Positions 52,715-62,924 of a DNA stretch of 64,000 nucleotides are shown here, piece after piece (within the stretch, counting starts at the first letter, position 1; each line of letters opens with the position of its first letter). The position numbers were made by a program, and so were the translations under genes. Source of the DNA: Fibrobacter sp. (GTDB lineage: Bacteria > Fibrobacterota > Fibrobacteria > Fibrobacterales > Fibrobacteraceae). The notes beneath the pieces were generated by a model. The model ran no database searches. It was not told the origin of the DNA and saw only the letters and a program-made list of their open reading frames with translations. The stretch is from NCBI GenBank assembly GCA_017550445.1, contig JAFZOV010000141.1, forward strand, positions 15,866 to 79,865, in the 5' to 3' direction.

Positions 52715-53650
52715 CTAGGCACTTTCGATTTGCCAGGTGAAACCAGCCGCTTCGATGGTGCGGAAGGTTTCTTCGAGGCTTTGCCCGCCTTCGGTGAGGT
52801 AGCCCGAGGCGAAAATAGAATCGGCGATTTTGAACAAAGTCTTTTCGTGACCCTTGAAATAGACTTCGCGACCGGCGGCACAGCGGATGTCCGATTTCGG
52901 GAGCATCAGGCGTGCAAGGCAAAGCACCTTGATGCAATATTCAGGCGTAAGTGCCGAAATATCGCGGGTAGCCAGGCGCGTGCCTTCAACAGGGAGCAAA
53001 AAGTTGATAGGGACAGAATTCGGATTGAGTTCCTGCAGTTCAAAAAGCATATCGACAACATCTTCGGGCGTTTCGCCCATGCCGATGATTCCGCCGGAGC
53101 AAATTTCGAAGCCGAGCCCCTTCAGCATTTTCAGGTTATCGATGCGTTCCTGGTAAGTGTGCGTGGTGCAGATATTCGGGTAAAAACGGCGGCTGCTATT
53201 CAAATTATGATTGATGCGGTTGAGGCCTGCTTCTTTAAGAATCAGCGCCTGTTTTTCTGTCAAAAATCCTATAGAACAACAGATTTGCGTATCGTTCTTT
53301 TTCATTTTGCGGATACGCTCGGCGAGTTTTTCGATATCGTCATCTGCAAAGCGAATACCGCTCAGCCCGATACAATGCCTTGCCAAATGCATTTCATCAA
53401 CAAGGTCATTGTCACCATACAGCTTTTTATCTTCTACATAGCGGTATTTTTCAATCGGGGCCTTTGAATCGCGCGACTGGGCGCAATAGGCGCAGTTCTG
53501 CGTGCAGTTACCGCTGCGGACATTGGTGAGCAACTGGATACTCACGCGGTTTCCCTTGTACTTCGTGCGCAGCTGATACGCCTGTTCAATCAAGTTCGGT
53601 AAGGAATCCGCATTTGCGTTCAAAATTTCAAGAGCAGTCTGTCGATTCAT
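52715..53650 (-). CDS. Second biotin-synthase-like radical SAM enzyme
   Basis: 311 residues. C49-x3-C53-x2-C56 radical SAM motif (CTQNCAYCAQS), TQICCSIGF, EICSGGIIGMGET and IRCAAGRE match the BioB cluster ligands. It differs clearly from the first BioB at 29071. It sits between sufS and lysE under the sulfur-type promoter of lysR. It may be a true second biotin synthase adapted to low sulfur, or a BioB-fold enzyme with another sulfur-insertion substrate. Confidence 0.8.
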   Translation of the reverse strand: MNRQTALEILNANADSLPNLIEQAYQLRTKYKGNRVSIQLLTNVRSGNCTQNCAYCAQSRDSKAPIEKYRYVEDKKLYGDNDLVDEMHLARHCIGLSGIRFADDDIEKLAERIRKMKKNDTQICCSIGFLTEKQALILKEAGLNRINHNLNSSRRFYPNICTTHTYQERIDNLKMLKGLGFEICSGGIIGMGETPEDVVDMLFELQELNPNSVPINFLLPVEGTRLATRDISALTPEYCIKVLCLARLMLPKSDIRCAAGREVYFKGHEKTLFKIADSIFASGYLTEGGQSLEETFRTIEAAGFTWQIESA

Positions 53651-53706
53651 GGTGAAAATCTGTCCTATAGAAGAATAATATAAGCTAGAGAAAGCATCTA
53701 TTCTGC

Positions 53707-54933
53707 TTAGGCGAGCAGCCTTACCACACGCTTGATGCCTGCAACAAAACGGTCGATATCGCACTTGAGCGTGTAGATTCCGAAGCTTAAACGGAGTGTC
53801 GCATCGACGCCGAATCGGTCCATTACAGGTTGGGCGCAGTGGTGGCCGCTGCGGACAGCGATGTTCTCTTCATCGAGAATCATAGCGGCGTCGCTTACGG
53901 CGATACCGTTGAGCGTAATGCTGATGAGGGCCCCGCGTTCCTTGGGGTTGCCAAGCACTTTCACTTGCGGAATCGTGGCGAGTTGTGCCAGCGCATACTG
54001 CGTGATTTCTTCTTCGTGCTTGCGGATGTTTTCGACACCCTTTTCGTTCAACCATTCAATTGCCTTGCCAAGGCCGATAACTTCTGCAATCGCTGGCGTA
54101 CCGGCCTCAAAGCGAGCGGGCACGTCGGCGTAAGTCGTCTTTTCAAAGGTCACGTTCTTGATCATTTCGCCGCCGCCATGCCAAGGGGGCATGCTGTCGA
54201 GAACGTCATATTTGCCGTAGAGTACGCCGACTCCGGTAGGGCCATACATCTTGTGGCCGCTGAAAACAAAGAAATCGCAGTCCAATGCCTGCACGTCAAT
54301 CTTGATGTGGCAGGAACTCTGGGCGCCGTCGATCAAAATCTTGGATTGTGGGGCGAGTTTGCGGACGGTGGCAATGATTTCTGCAATTGGGTTTACAGTT
54401 CCCACGGCGTTACTTACATGAGTGACCGCAACCATCTTGGTGCGTGCGGTAAGCAATTCGGAAAGTTTGCTCAAATCCAAGTCTCCGCTATCTAGCACCG
54501 GGATAACCTTGATCTTTGCACCCTTCATTTCAGCAACGAGCTGCCAACTTACAATGTTGGCGTGGTGTTCGAGACCGCTAATTAAAATTTCGTCGCCCGC
54601 TTCAAAGAATTTGCGACCGTAACTCCACGCCACCAGATTGATGCTTTCGGTGGTGCCGCGGGTGAATACGATTTCGTCTTCGGTTTTGGCGTTAATGAAT
54701 TTTGCCACGTTTTTGCGGGTGGCTTCAAATGCTTCGGTGGTGCGGGCGCTCAGGCGATAAACACCGCGCTTTACGGAACTGTAATGTTCGCGATAAAAGT
54801 CATCCATCGCGTCAATCACGCAGGCGGGCTTTTGCGTGGTGGCCGTACTGTCCAAGAAGGCAAGCGGTTTAGTTTCGCGGTCGCCTGCGACAAGCATAGG
54901 GAATTCGTTGCGGATTTTTTCTGCGTCAATCAT
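53707..54933 (-). CDS. sufS: SufS-type cysteine desulfurase
   Basis: 408 residues. PLP lysine in SGHKMYGPTGVG, active-site Cys in RSGHHCAQPVMDRFG near the C-terminus (class II desulfurase). It takes sulfur from cysteine for Fe-S clusters. ATG 54933 starts MIDAEKIRNEFP, as in relatives; the longer open frame reads into lysR. No SufE or SufBCD is next to it. Second gene after lysR. Confidence 0.9.
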   Translation of the reverse strand: MIDAEKIRNEFPMLVAGDRETKPLAFLDSTATTQKPACVIDAMDDFYREHYSSVKRGVYRLSARTTEAFEATRKNVAKFINAKTEDEIVFTRGTTESINLVAWSYGRKFFEAGDEILISGLEHHANIVSWQLVAEMKGAKIKVIPVLDSGDLDLSKLSELLTARTKMVAVTHVSNAVGTVNPIAEIIATVRKLAPQSKILIDGAQSSCHIKIDVQALDCDFFVFSGHKMYGPTGVGVLYGKYDVLDSMPPWHGGGEMIKNVTFEKTTYADVPARFEAGTPAIAEVIGLGKAIEWLNEKGVENIRKHEEEITQYALAQLATIPQVKVLGNPKERGALISITLNGIAVSDAAMILDEENIAVRSGHHCAQPVMDRFGVDATLRLSFGIYTLKCDIDRFVAGIKRVVRLLA

Positions 54934-54953
54934 GGGGCAAATCCCGTATGATT

Positions 54954-55916
54954 CTATAAATTTGGGTTGTGATCGGCAGTGTAAGCCTTCAGATAGTCTT
55001 CCATTTCGCGGATGTAGATGCGGCAAATGGTGCTCAGCATAAAATTTTTCTTGGTAATATAGCCGATTTCCATTTGGCGGTCGCTTTCGCCCTTGTCATC
55101 TTTAAAGGGTACTGCAACGTAATCGGAACCGTTGATTTCTTCGCTGATGATGCCGGAACAAAGCGTATAACCGTTGAGATCTACCATGAAATTCAGCATG
55201 GTCGCACGGTCATTTGCTTTGATAGTCCTGTGGTACTCATTTGTGCTTAAAATTTCTTCAGCAAAGTAATAGTTTCCGCTTTCACCTTGCTCAAATGAAA
55301 GACACGGATATTGCGAAAGATCTTCTAGAGTGACATACGGCTTTGTGGCCAAGGGGTTATTTTTCCACATATACGCGTATGCATTACAAATAACGAGCTT
55401 CTGAAAAACGAGATCGTGTTCCTTGAGCAAGTAAGTGATGTATTTGCGATTAAAGTCACTCAAATAAATAATTCCAATTTCGCTACGAAGGCTTATCACA
55501 TCGTCGATAACCTCCTTCGTCTTCGTTTCTCGAAGGGCGAAGTCGTAATCGTCGATATTGAATTTCTTGACCATATTCGTAAACGACTTGACAGCAAAAG
55601 AGTAATGCTGCGTTGAAACGGCAAAACGCTTTTTCTTTTGACTTTCTTCGTCGTAACGGGTCACAACCGATTTGAAATGGTTCAAGAGTTCGTTTGCGCG
55701 GGCAATAAATTCTTCGCCTTCGGGCGTAAGGGTCACACCGCGATTCGAACGGTTGAAAACAGTGATTCCAATTTGCTTTTCAAGATCCTGAACGGCCATT
55801 GTCAGCGACGGCTGGGATATAAACAAGGCTTCGGCGGCCTTGTTGAACGAGCCCGTATTGGCGATGGCGACGGCATAACGCATCTGCTGTATGGTCAATG
55901 TTTTTTTGAAATCCAT
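54954..55916 (-). CDS. LysR-family regulator, candidate controller of the sulfur genes
   Basis: 320 residues. N-terminal winged helix (TGSFNKAAEALFISQPSLTMAVQDLE in part, about 18-45) and a two-lobed effector domain with short polar Cys-containing segments (LSQYPCLSFEQGESG). LysR regulators such as CysB control sulfur genes in many bacteria. This gene carries the shared GTATTGGAC-N15-TTCTATATTT promoter itself, as expected for an autoregulated activator. ATG 55916 (MDFKKTLTIQQ) is preferred to the longer frame. Confidence 0.9.
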   Translation of the reverse strand: MDFKKTLTIQQMRYAVAIANTGSFNKAAEALFISQPSLTMAVQDLEKQIGITVFNRSNRGVTLTPEGEEFIARANELLNHFKSVVTRYDEESQKKKRFAVSTQHYSFAVKSFTNMVKKFNIDDYDFALRETKTKEVIDDVISLRSEIGIIYLSDFNRKYITYLLKEHDLVFQKLVICNAYAYMWKNNPLATKPYVTLEDLSQYPCLSFEQGESGNYYFAEEILSTNEYHRTIKANDRATMLNFMVDLNGYTLCSGIISEEINGSDYVAVPFKDDKGESDRQMEIGYITKKNFMLSTICRIYIREMEDYLKAYTADHNPNL

Positions 55917-55961
55917 GAAAAAATAATTGGAAAATGTTTCAACACAATTTGGAACGATGCT

Positions 55962-55995
55962 AAATATAGAAGGCAATTACAGCGGTGTCCAATAC
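55962..55995 (-). promoter_or_regulatory. Sulfur-regulon promoter of the lysR-sufS-bioB2-lysE operon
   Basis: On the minus strand GTATTGGAC (55995-55987), 15 bp, TTCTATATTT (55971-55962), 45 bp before the lysR start. Confidence 0.78.
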
Positions 55996-56002
55996 ATTTT
56001 TT

Positions 56003-56428
56003 TTAAGGCTCTTTATAGTTTTCCCCTATATTTGCCTTGATTTTTTGGGCGCGTTGCGCGATTTTATTTCGATATAAGTTTATTTTAGCAATTGCGTCAC
56101 TTATAGGAAGCGCAATATCGAATGCACGTACATTGAAGCGGGCTAACGCCTGAATCGCTTGCGGGCCAAGTTGCTGGCAAAGAACGTAGTCTAAGTCGGC
56201 AAGATTTTTTGCAGCCGAGTACATCGAAGTTTCTTCAGGATTGCGCTGACCGCAGTTGCCGTCTCCGCACGAACCGTCACAATGTTCCGGCTTTTCGCGA
56301 AGCTCAACTTTTTCAAATTTCCCGGTAACATCATCGACTTCATAAATATCAAATGCTGCGGCATGTCCAAAATGAACGTTTACATTGACGCCATCATTTG
56401 TGGCAACTGCTACTTTGTATTTAGCCAT
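56003..56428 (-). CDS. NifX/NafY-like cofactor-binding protein with Cys-rich insert
   Basis: 141 residues. Starts AVATNDGVNVNVHFGHA and contains DIYEVDD, the dinitrogenase cofactor-biosynthesis fold that in NifB is often the C-terminal domain. Here it is a separate gene overlapping the NifB-like gene by eight bases. An insert CDGSCGDGNC (50-59) could bind an Fe-S precursor. It probably carries or inserts the metal cofactor of the nitrogenase-like enzyme. Confidence 0.82.
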   Translation of the reverse strand: MAKYKVAVATNDGVNVNVHFGHAAAFDIYEVDDVTGKFEKVELREKPEHCDGSCGDGNCGQRNPEETSMYSAAKNLADLDYVLCQQLGPQAIQALARFNVRAFDIALPISDAIAKINLYRNKIAQRAQKIKANIGENYKEP

Positions 56429-57293
56429 GAGAGAAAGTCTCCTTTACGCGAATGCGGTCCATGTAGATTTGTGAGCCAATGTCATACACACCCGGGACAC
56501 CGACTGCATCGGCGCGGCAATGGGCGCAACGCTTAAAGACGTTGATGAATACACCTGCATCTTCTTGCGCAATGGCGAGCGCCTTTGCGCTTGGTGCGGG
56601 CAAATCCTTAAATCCGTTTTGCGGAATAAGCGGGATGATATTGTAAATGATTGCGCCGGCCTCGCGAACGGTTGCCGCGACATCTTCAATATGCTTATCG
56701 TTGATGCCTGGGCAAAGTACGGTATTTACCTTTACGAGGGTTCCGCTTTTTGCAACCTTGCGGATGCCTTCCAGCTGGTTGTGTATTAGGATTTCCGCCG
56801 CTTCAACACCCGTGTAGGTTTTGCCGTGATAAAAAATCCTGGCGTTGATCATCGCTTCGATTTCGGGGTCCACGGCGTTTACCGTTACGGTAAGCGTGTC
56901 GATACCGACTTCGATGACTTCTTCTGCCCTGTCGTTTAACAAAAGCCCGTTAGTACTCATGCAGCGCAAAAGGTTCGGAAATTCCTTTTTGACAAGGCGG
57001 AAAGTGTCAAGTGCGAATGGAGTGGCCAAGGTATCGCCAGGGCCCGCAATGCCAACGGTCGTAAGTTCCGGTACATATTCAAGCGCCTTACGAATGAATC
57101 CGCAGGCTTCTTCCGGCTTAATGACCTTACTTGTATTGCCCGGGACTTGAGCATCTTCGTTGATTCGACGGTCGCAAAAGCGGCATTCAATATTACAGCC
57201 CGGAGAAACGGGCAAGTGAATTCGTCCTCGCCTGTTCTTACATGCACCAAAACAAGGGTGCTCTCTGAAAATAGTTTCTTGATTTACAGCCAT
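56421..57293 (-). CDS. NifB-like radical SAM cofactor synthase (without NifX domain)
   Basis: 290 residues. HPCFGACKN followed by HLPVSPGCNIECRFCDR gives the NifB-type Cys sets (Cys14, Cys18; C33-x3-C37-x2-C40). The remainder is a radical-SAM barrel ending in a Cys-pair (RCAHCRADAVG). NifB builds the 8Fe-9S-carbide precursor of nitrogenase cofactors. The NifX-like domain is encoded by the next, overlapping gene. Divergent from the HDK operon. In the methylthio-alkane reductase system the equivalent is MarB. Confidence 0.88.
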   Translation of the reverse strand: MAVNQETIFREHPCFGACKNRRGRIHLPVSPGCNIECRFCDRRINEDAQVPGNTSKVIKPEEACGFIRKALEYVPELTTVGIAGPGDTLATPFALDTFRLVKKEFPNLLRCMSTNGLLLNDRAEEVIEVGIDTLTVTVNAVDPEIEAMINARIFYHGKTYTGVEAAEILIHNQLEGIRKVAKSGTLVKVNTVLCPGINDKHIEDVAATVREAGAIIYNIIPLIPQNGFKDLPAPSAKALAIAQEDAGVFINVFKRCAHCRADAVGVPGVYDIGSQIYMDRIRVKETFSHG

Positions 57294-57471
57294 AGTCTCT
57301 ACTGAAAATTGTTGAACATTTGCCTAGCGTTCTGCGGGTTATCAGTTTTATCTATGAAGCAAGTGGGCTAGAATTTAAAAAGCGAAAAAGCGAAATCCAA
57401 GATTAAATGAGCCCTAAAAAAGACAAATAAATCATTTTTCTCGCCCGCTATTGATTGGAGCCAAATCCGAC

Positions 57472-57488
57472 TATAAGGAGCACTTATA
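57472..57488. promoter_or_regulatory. LysR-type palindrome upstream of the nitrogenase-like operon
   Basis: TATAAG / CTTATA arms separated by GAGCA, matching T-N11-A. It lies 46 bp upstream of the GATATTGGAA box. Confidence 0.55.
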
Positions 57489-57516
57489 ACAAAGAAATTT
57501 TTTTGAATTTTTCTAA

Positions 57517-58464
<948 letters not shown>

Positions 58465-58492
58465 TCTGTAAGCGACAGGAGACACACATCCT

Positions 58493-60097
58493 ATGGCCAA
58501 GACTAATATTAATTTGAACATGACCTCGGTCGAAAACCGCGAATATCGACTGGGTACAATTATCGGCTGGGACGGCAAGGCGAGCGATTTGATTAAGGAA
58601 TCGGCCTACGACGAGCGCAGTGCGAAAAAGCATGGTGGTTGTGCAGGTAAAGGCGGTGGCTGTAAGCTTTGCGAACTCGCCTCTCCGCTGAACCAAGAGA
58701 CAATGTGCTCTAATGCAATTGTTCAGTGCCAGGTGGGTAACCTTACGGACTGCGCCCTGATTGACCATTCTCCTATCGGTTGCAGTGGCGAAAACTCCAA
58801 GTTTAACCTTTCTATGCATAATGGCCTTCGCCGTCGTGGAAAGCCCCTGCAGAATACGCTGAACATTAGCACGAACCTGAAAGAAAAGGACATGGTTTTC
58901 GGCGCATCCGAAAAGCTTCGTCAGACGATCCTTGACGCAAAGGAACGCTTTAATCCCAAGGCGATTTTCATTGGTATGGCTTGCGCTACCGCCATTATCG
59001 GCGAAGATATCGACTCCATTGCCGAAGAAATGGAGCCCGAAGTCGGCGTGCCTATCATTCCGCTGCACTGCGAAGGTTTCCGTTCCAAGCACTGGTCCAC
59101 GGGTTTCGACGTCGCTTTCCATGGCGTTCTCCGCCAGATTGTGGAACGTCACCCGACCAAGAAACAGAATGACTTGATTAACATCGTTGCCCTCTGGGGT
59201 TCGGACTATTTCTCCGAAATGCTTGCTCCGCTTGGCCTGCGCGTGAACTATCTTCTGGACACTGCCTCTTTTGAAGAAATTCGCCAGGCTTCTGAAGCGG
59301 TCGCTACGGCCACCTTCTGCGATACTTTGGGTGGCTACATGGCGACGGCCCTTGAAGAATCTTTCGGTGTTCCGCAAATTGATGCTCCGCAACCTTACGG
59401 AATCAAGGGTACTGACGCCTGGCTCCGCGCAATTGCAAAGGTCGTCGGCAAAGAAAAGGAAGCCGAAGAATATATCGAAAGTGAACACAAGCGTATTGCC
59501 CCGAAACTCGCCGAGCTCCGCGAATTTTTCAAGGGCAAGAATGGCATCGTGATGACGGGTTCTGCCTATGCACACGGCCTTATCAGCGTACTTTCGGAAC
59601 TTGGAATCGGCCACGATGCAGCCCTCGTGTTCCACCACGATCCCGTTTACGATGGTGGCGGCGAACATCAGGACACCCTCAAGGAATTGGTCGAAACCTA
59701 CGGCGACATTCCGCATTATACCGTAAGTAAGACACGCGCCTTCCAGCTTCCGCAACTTCTGAAGCGTGCGAAGACAGATTTCTTGCTCATTCGCCATCCG
59801 GGCCTCGCCTCTGTCGCGGGTCACCTCGGATTCCCGACTCTCACCATGGGCGACGAACATATTCCGGTGGGCTACCAGGGAATTCTCCGCATCGGCGAAA
59901 TGCTGAAGGGCGTGATTGCACGTACTAAGTTCAACCAAGTTCTCAAGCGTAATGTAAAACTCCCGTATTCCGACTGGTGGCTTGCTCAAGACGATCCGTT
60001 CTACCTGACACACCATCCGGAAGCACTTGAAGATTTGCCGGAACCAAGAAATCTCAAATTGAACATCGGTGTAAAATCCAATTCGGCTAGCGCATAA
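58493..60097 (+). CDS. NifD-like subunit of a nitrogenase-like reductase
   Basis: 534 residues. P-cluster cysteines Cys72 (ETMCSN), Cys97 (IGCSG) and Cys164 (MACATAIIGED) keep almost the spacing of NifD 62/88/154. Cys276 (ATFCDTLGG) stands where NifD has the cofactor Cys275. The segment that in NifD carries the cofactor His reads MGDEHIPVGYQG; its register needs an alignment. An unusual Gly/Cys/Lys insert lies at about residues 45-60 (HGGCAGKGGGCKLC). These features indicate a catalytic subunit with a P-cluster and a large cofactor, as in MarD. GGAG ribosome site. Confidence 0.88.
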   Translation: MAKTNINLNMTSVENREYRLGTIIGWDGKASDLIKESAYDERSAKKHGGCAGKGGGCKLCELASPLNQETMCSNAIVQCQVGNLTDCALIDHSPIGCSGENSKFNLSMHNGLRRRGKPLQNTLNISTNLKEKDMVFGASEKLRQTILDAKERFNPKAIFIGMACATAIIGEDIDSIAEEMEPEVGVPIIPLHCEGFRSKHWSTGFDVAFHGVLRQIVERHPTKKQNDLINIVALWGSDYFSEMLAPLGLRVNYLLDTASFEEIRQASEAVATATFCDTLGGYMATALEESFGVPQIDAPQPYGIKGTDAWLRAIAKVVGKEKEAEEYIESEHKRIAPKLAELREFFKGKNGIVMTGSAYAHGLISVLSELGIGHDAALVFHHDPVYDGGGEHQDTLKELVETYGDIPHYTVSKTRAFQLPQLLKRAKTDFLLIRHPGLASVAGHLGFPTLTMGDEHIPVGYQGILRIGEMLKGVIARTKFNQVLKRNVKLPYSDWWLAQDDPFYLTHHPEALEDLPEPRNLKLNIGVKSNSASA

Positions 60098-60114
60098 CAA
60101 GGGAATTTTCAACA

Positions 60115-61461
60115 ATGGCTACAATTCAAAAGAAAAAAAGTAATTCTATTTCGGACCCCCGATACGCTTGCGCGGTTGGTGCATCTCATACTGTTGTCGC
60201 TATTAAGGGCGCAGTCCCTATTGCCAACTGCTCTCCGGGTTGCCAGCTCAAGCAAACGGCATTCCTTACGTTCGAAAACGGTTTCCAGGGCAGTATTTAC
60301 GCCGGTGCCGGTAACATGCCGAGCGCAAACTCTACCGAAAACGACATCGTTTTTGGCGGCATCAAGACCTTGGATCAGTTGATTAAATCGACCCTCAAGG
60401 TTTTCAATGGCGACCTCTACGTGGTGCTTACCGGATGCGTAGGCGGCCTTATCGGTGACGACGTTTCGAGCCTGGTTCGCGGCTATCGCGATTTGGGTTA
60501 CCCGATTGTTTCCGTTGATACCGCAGGCTTTAAGGGTAACAACCTTTTCGGTCACGAAGAAGTCGTGAATGCCATCGTCGATCAGTTCGTTGGTGATTAC
60601 AGCGGAGAACGCAAAAAGGGCCTTGTCAATCTTTGGTTTGAAACCCCTTACTACAACCAAAACTGGCGTGGTGACTATCAGGAAATCGCCCGCATTCTTC
60701 GCGGTGCAGGCCTTGAAGTCAACGTGCTGTTTGGACCCGAAAACAATGGTGTCGCAGACTGGCTGCGTATTCCCGAGGCTCAGTTTAACCTAGTGATTTC
60801 GCCTTGGGTTGGCGTTCGAAATGCAGAACACCTTCAAGAAAAGTACGGTCAGCCGTTCCTGCATATTCCTGAAATTCCTCTCGGTGCCGAAGCGACAAGC
60901 GAATTTATCCGTAAGGTCGTAGAATTTGCCGGAATCGACAAGGAACAGAGCGAAAAGTTCATCAAGGAAGAAAACAGAATTTACTACTACTATCTGGAAC
61001 ACTTCTCTGAATTCTTCGCCGAATACTGGTTCGGTATGCCCAGCGAATTTGCAATTACTGCAGATTCCGCCTATACGCTCGCCTATACCAAGTTCCTTGT
61101 TGACCAAATCGGTCTTATTCCGCGCAAGGCAATCATCAGTGACGATCCTCCGCAGAAATTCCGCGAACAGATTGAAAACGCATTCCATAACATTAGCGAA
61201 GGCGTCGATGTCCAGGTGGAATTTGAAGAAGACGGCTACCTGATTGAAAAGTCAATTAAGGAAGTGAATTTCTCTTCTGGAAAGCCTTTGATTCTCGCAT
61301 CTTCGTGGGAAATCAATATTGCCAACGAAAAGAATGCGCTGCTTTTCGAAATTACTCCGCCCTCCAGCGAAACTTTGATTATCAATCGCAGTTTCGTCGG
61401 CTACAAAGGTGCGCTTAATTTGCTCGAAAAGATTTATAGCACATCCGTTGGCGGAAAATAA
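60115..61461 (+). CDS. NifK-like subunit of a nitrogenase-like reductase
   Basis: 448 residues, shorter than NifK (about 510), lacking its long N-terminal arm. Cysteines Cys19 (YACAVG), Cys39/Cys43 (ANCSPGC) and Cys108 (TGCVGGLIGDD) are placed for P-cluster binding. It pairs with the NifD-like protein in an alpha2beta2 enzyme. AAGGGA ribosome site, 17 bp after the D gene. Context analogue: MarK. Confidence 0.88.
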   Translation: MATIQKKKSNSISDPRYACAVGASHTVVAIKGAVPIANCSPGCQLKQTAFLTFENGFQGSIYAGAGNMPSANSTENDIVFGGIKTLDQLIKSTLKVFNGDLYVVLTGCVGGLIGDDVSSLVRGYRDLGYPIVSVDTAGFKGNNLFGHEEVVNAIVDQFVGDYSGERKKGLVNLWFETPYYNQNWRGDYQEIARILRGAGLEVNVLFGPENNGVADWLRIPEAQFNLVISPWVGVRNAEHLQEKYGQPFLHIPEIPLGAEATSEFIRKVVEFAGIDKEQSEKFIKEENRIYYYYLEHFSEFFAEYWFGMPSEFAITADSAYTLAYTKFLVDQIGLIPRKAIISDDPPQKFREQIENAFHNISEGVDVQVEFEEDGYLIEKSIKEVNFSSGKPLILASSWEINIANEKNALLFEITPPSSETLIINRSFVGYKGALNLLEKIYSTSVGGK

Positions 61462-61498
61462 ACTAACAAGTCAAACAATATAGAACGAGGATACCTAT

Positions 61499-61540
61499 AT
61501 GTGTAGCACCTGTATTATGGCTCGGGGCATTCTCCAATAA
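61499..61540 (+). CDS. Candidate Cys-containing leader peptide
   Basis: Thirteen codons, MCSTCIMARGILQ, with GAGG eight bases before the ATG. Two cysteines in the first five residues and the position ahead of a hairpin region and an uptake operon suggest a cysteine-sensing leader: ribosome stalling at Cys codons when cysteine is short could change folding downstream. Too short to be judged by composition. Confidence 0.45.
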   Translation: MCSTCIMARGILQ

Positions 61541-61685
61541 GCATCTGCATTTAGCAAGATGACATGTTGGGAAAGCCACGCACGAGCAATCCCCAGTAAA
61601 AAATAAGCCGATGCCTTTTTAGGCATTCGGCACCCCCCAAACGCTCGCAGAAAATTTTCTGCGTGGTTATCCAACAATTATCAAA
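61541..61685 (+). promoter_or_regulatory. Hairpin region between leader peptide and second porin gene
   Basis: Stem GCCGATGCCT / AGGCATTCGGC with a T4 loop (61607-61631, one bulge) but no T-run, then palindrome CGCAGAAAA / TTTTCTGCG (61646-61663). Ends just before the AAGGAG of the porin gene. Together with the leader peptide this could adjust expression of the uptake genes relative to HDK. Confidence 0.5.
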
Positions 61686-61700
61686 ATAAGGAGATTTTCA

Positions 61701-62909
61701 ATGAATCTCACAAAAAATACCTCTGCAAAAATCATTCTCGCCTCTGCAATCGCAACTATTGCTGCAGAACCCATTTCGGTTACCACAAAAACAGGGGTCA
61801 CCGCCACTCTCTACGGCTTTGCATCTCTCAATGCAGCCTACGAAGATTCCAAGAGCAACAACGGCAACTTCGCAAACTTTGTTGCTGCATCCGACATCAC
61901 CAATGAAAATGATGGCGGTTGGTATCTGACACCGAACCTGACCCGAATCGGTTTCAACCTTTCGAGCGGCGACGATACGACATACTTCAAGGCCAACGGT
62001 AAGATCGAAGTGGACTTCTATGGTGGCGGCTCCGCCAACAATCCCAACCCGCGTCTCCGTCATGGTTACGGCGAAATTTCGTTCGGCAAGACCGGCTTCT
62101 CTATTTTGGGCGGTCAGACTTGGGACGTGATTTCTCCGTTGGTGACGCCGACTCTCAACGCGGGCGTTCTCAACAACTCCGGCGACGCAGGCCTTCGTAG
62201 GGCCCAGCTGAGACTCACCGAGAAAATTCCCGTTGGCGAAGGTTCTGTGGATATTGCCGCTGCAGTTGTCCGCACCATTGGCGAAAATCAGCCGTACACA
62301 ACCGCTTCTGCCTCTGAAACCGGTACCGATGCAGACATTCCTACTTTCCAGGGTCGTGTAGGCATCGCCATTCCGCTGTGGGTAAAAGACAAGAAGGTCG
62401 GTTTCGGTGTTTCTGGCCACTACGGCAAGGAAGAAATCGACTTGGATGACACTGGCAAAACCAAGGATATCCCGACATGGTCTGCTAACGTAGACTTGAC
62501 TCTCCCCATCACCGGTGCAATCACCTTCCTTGGCGAAGGCTTCGTCGGCGAAAATCTGGATACATACGCCGCAGGCATTGGTCGCGGATTTGTCGCCAAT
62601 TCCGAAGATCCTGAAAGCGTCAAGAGCATCAAGGCGTACGGCGGATGGATTGCCCTGCAAGGCAAGTTTATTCAAAGGTTGGCTGTTAATGCCGGTGCAG
62701 GCCTTGACAAGCTGGATCGCGATGACATCGAAAAGGTGGGTGGCCGCGAACAGAACCTGTCCATTTTCGCAAACGCAACCTACAGCCTGACAAGCGCCTT
62801 CTCGCTGGGCTTTGAATACCTTCATGTTCAGACAGACTACTTGACTGCAGGTACCGTCAAGGAAGCCGACCTGAACCGTTATCAACTTTCCGCAACTTAC
62901 GGATTCTAA
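61701..62909 (+). CDS. Second sulfur-cluster outer-membrane porin
   Basis: 402 residues. Signal peptide about 1-23. The mature barrel contains GFASLNAAYEDS, FNLSSGDDTTYFKANGKIEVDF (in part) and ends in LSATYGF with C-terminal Phe. No obvious relation to the porin at 45630 beyond fold. Lies between the nitrogenase-like genes and a binding protein, so it probably admits the substrate of that system. Confidence 0.82.
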   Translation: MNLTKNTSAKIILASAIATIAAEPISVTTKTGVTATLYGFASLNAAYEDSKSNNGNFANFVAASDITNENDGGWYLTPNLTRIGFNLSSGDDTTYFKANGKIEVDFYGGGSANNPNPRLRHGYGEISFGKTGFSILGGQTWDVISPLVTPTLNAGVLNNSGDAGLRRAQLRLTEKIPVGEGSVDIAAAVVRTIGENQPYTTASASETGTDADIPTFQGRVGIAIPLWVKDKKVGFGVSGHYGKEEIDLDDTGKTKDIPTWSANVDLTLPITGAITFLGEGFVGENLDTYAAGIGRGFVANSEDPESVKSIKAYGGWIALQGKFIQRLAVNAGAGLDKLDRDDIEKVGGREQNLSIFANATYSLTSAFSLGFEYLHVQTDYLTAGTVKEADLNRYQLSATYGF

Positions 62910-62924
62910 TAAGGAGGTTTTACA

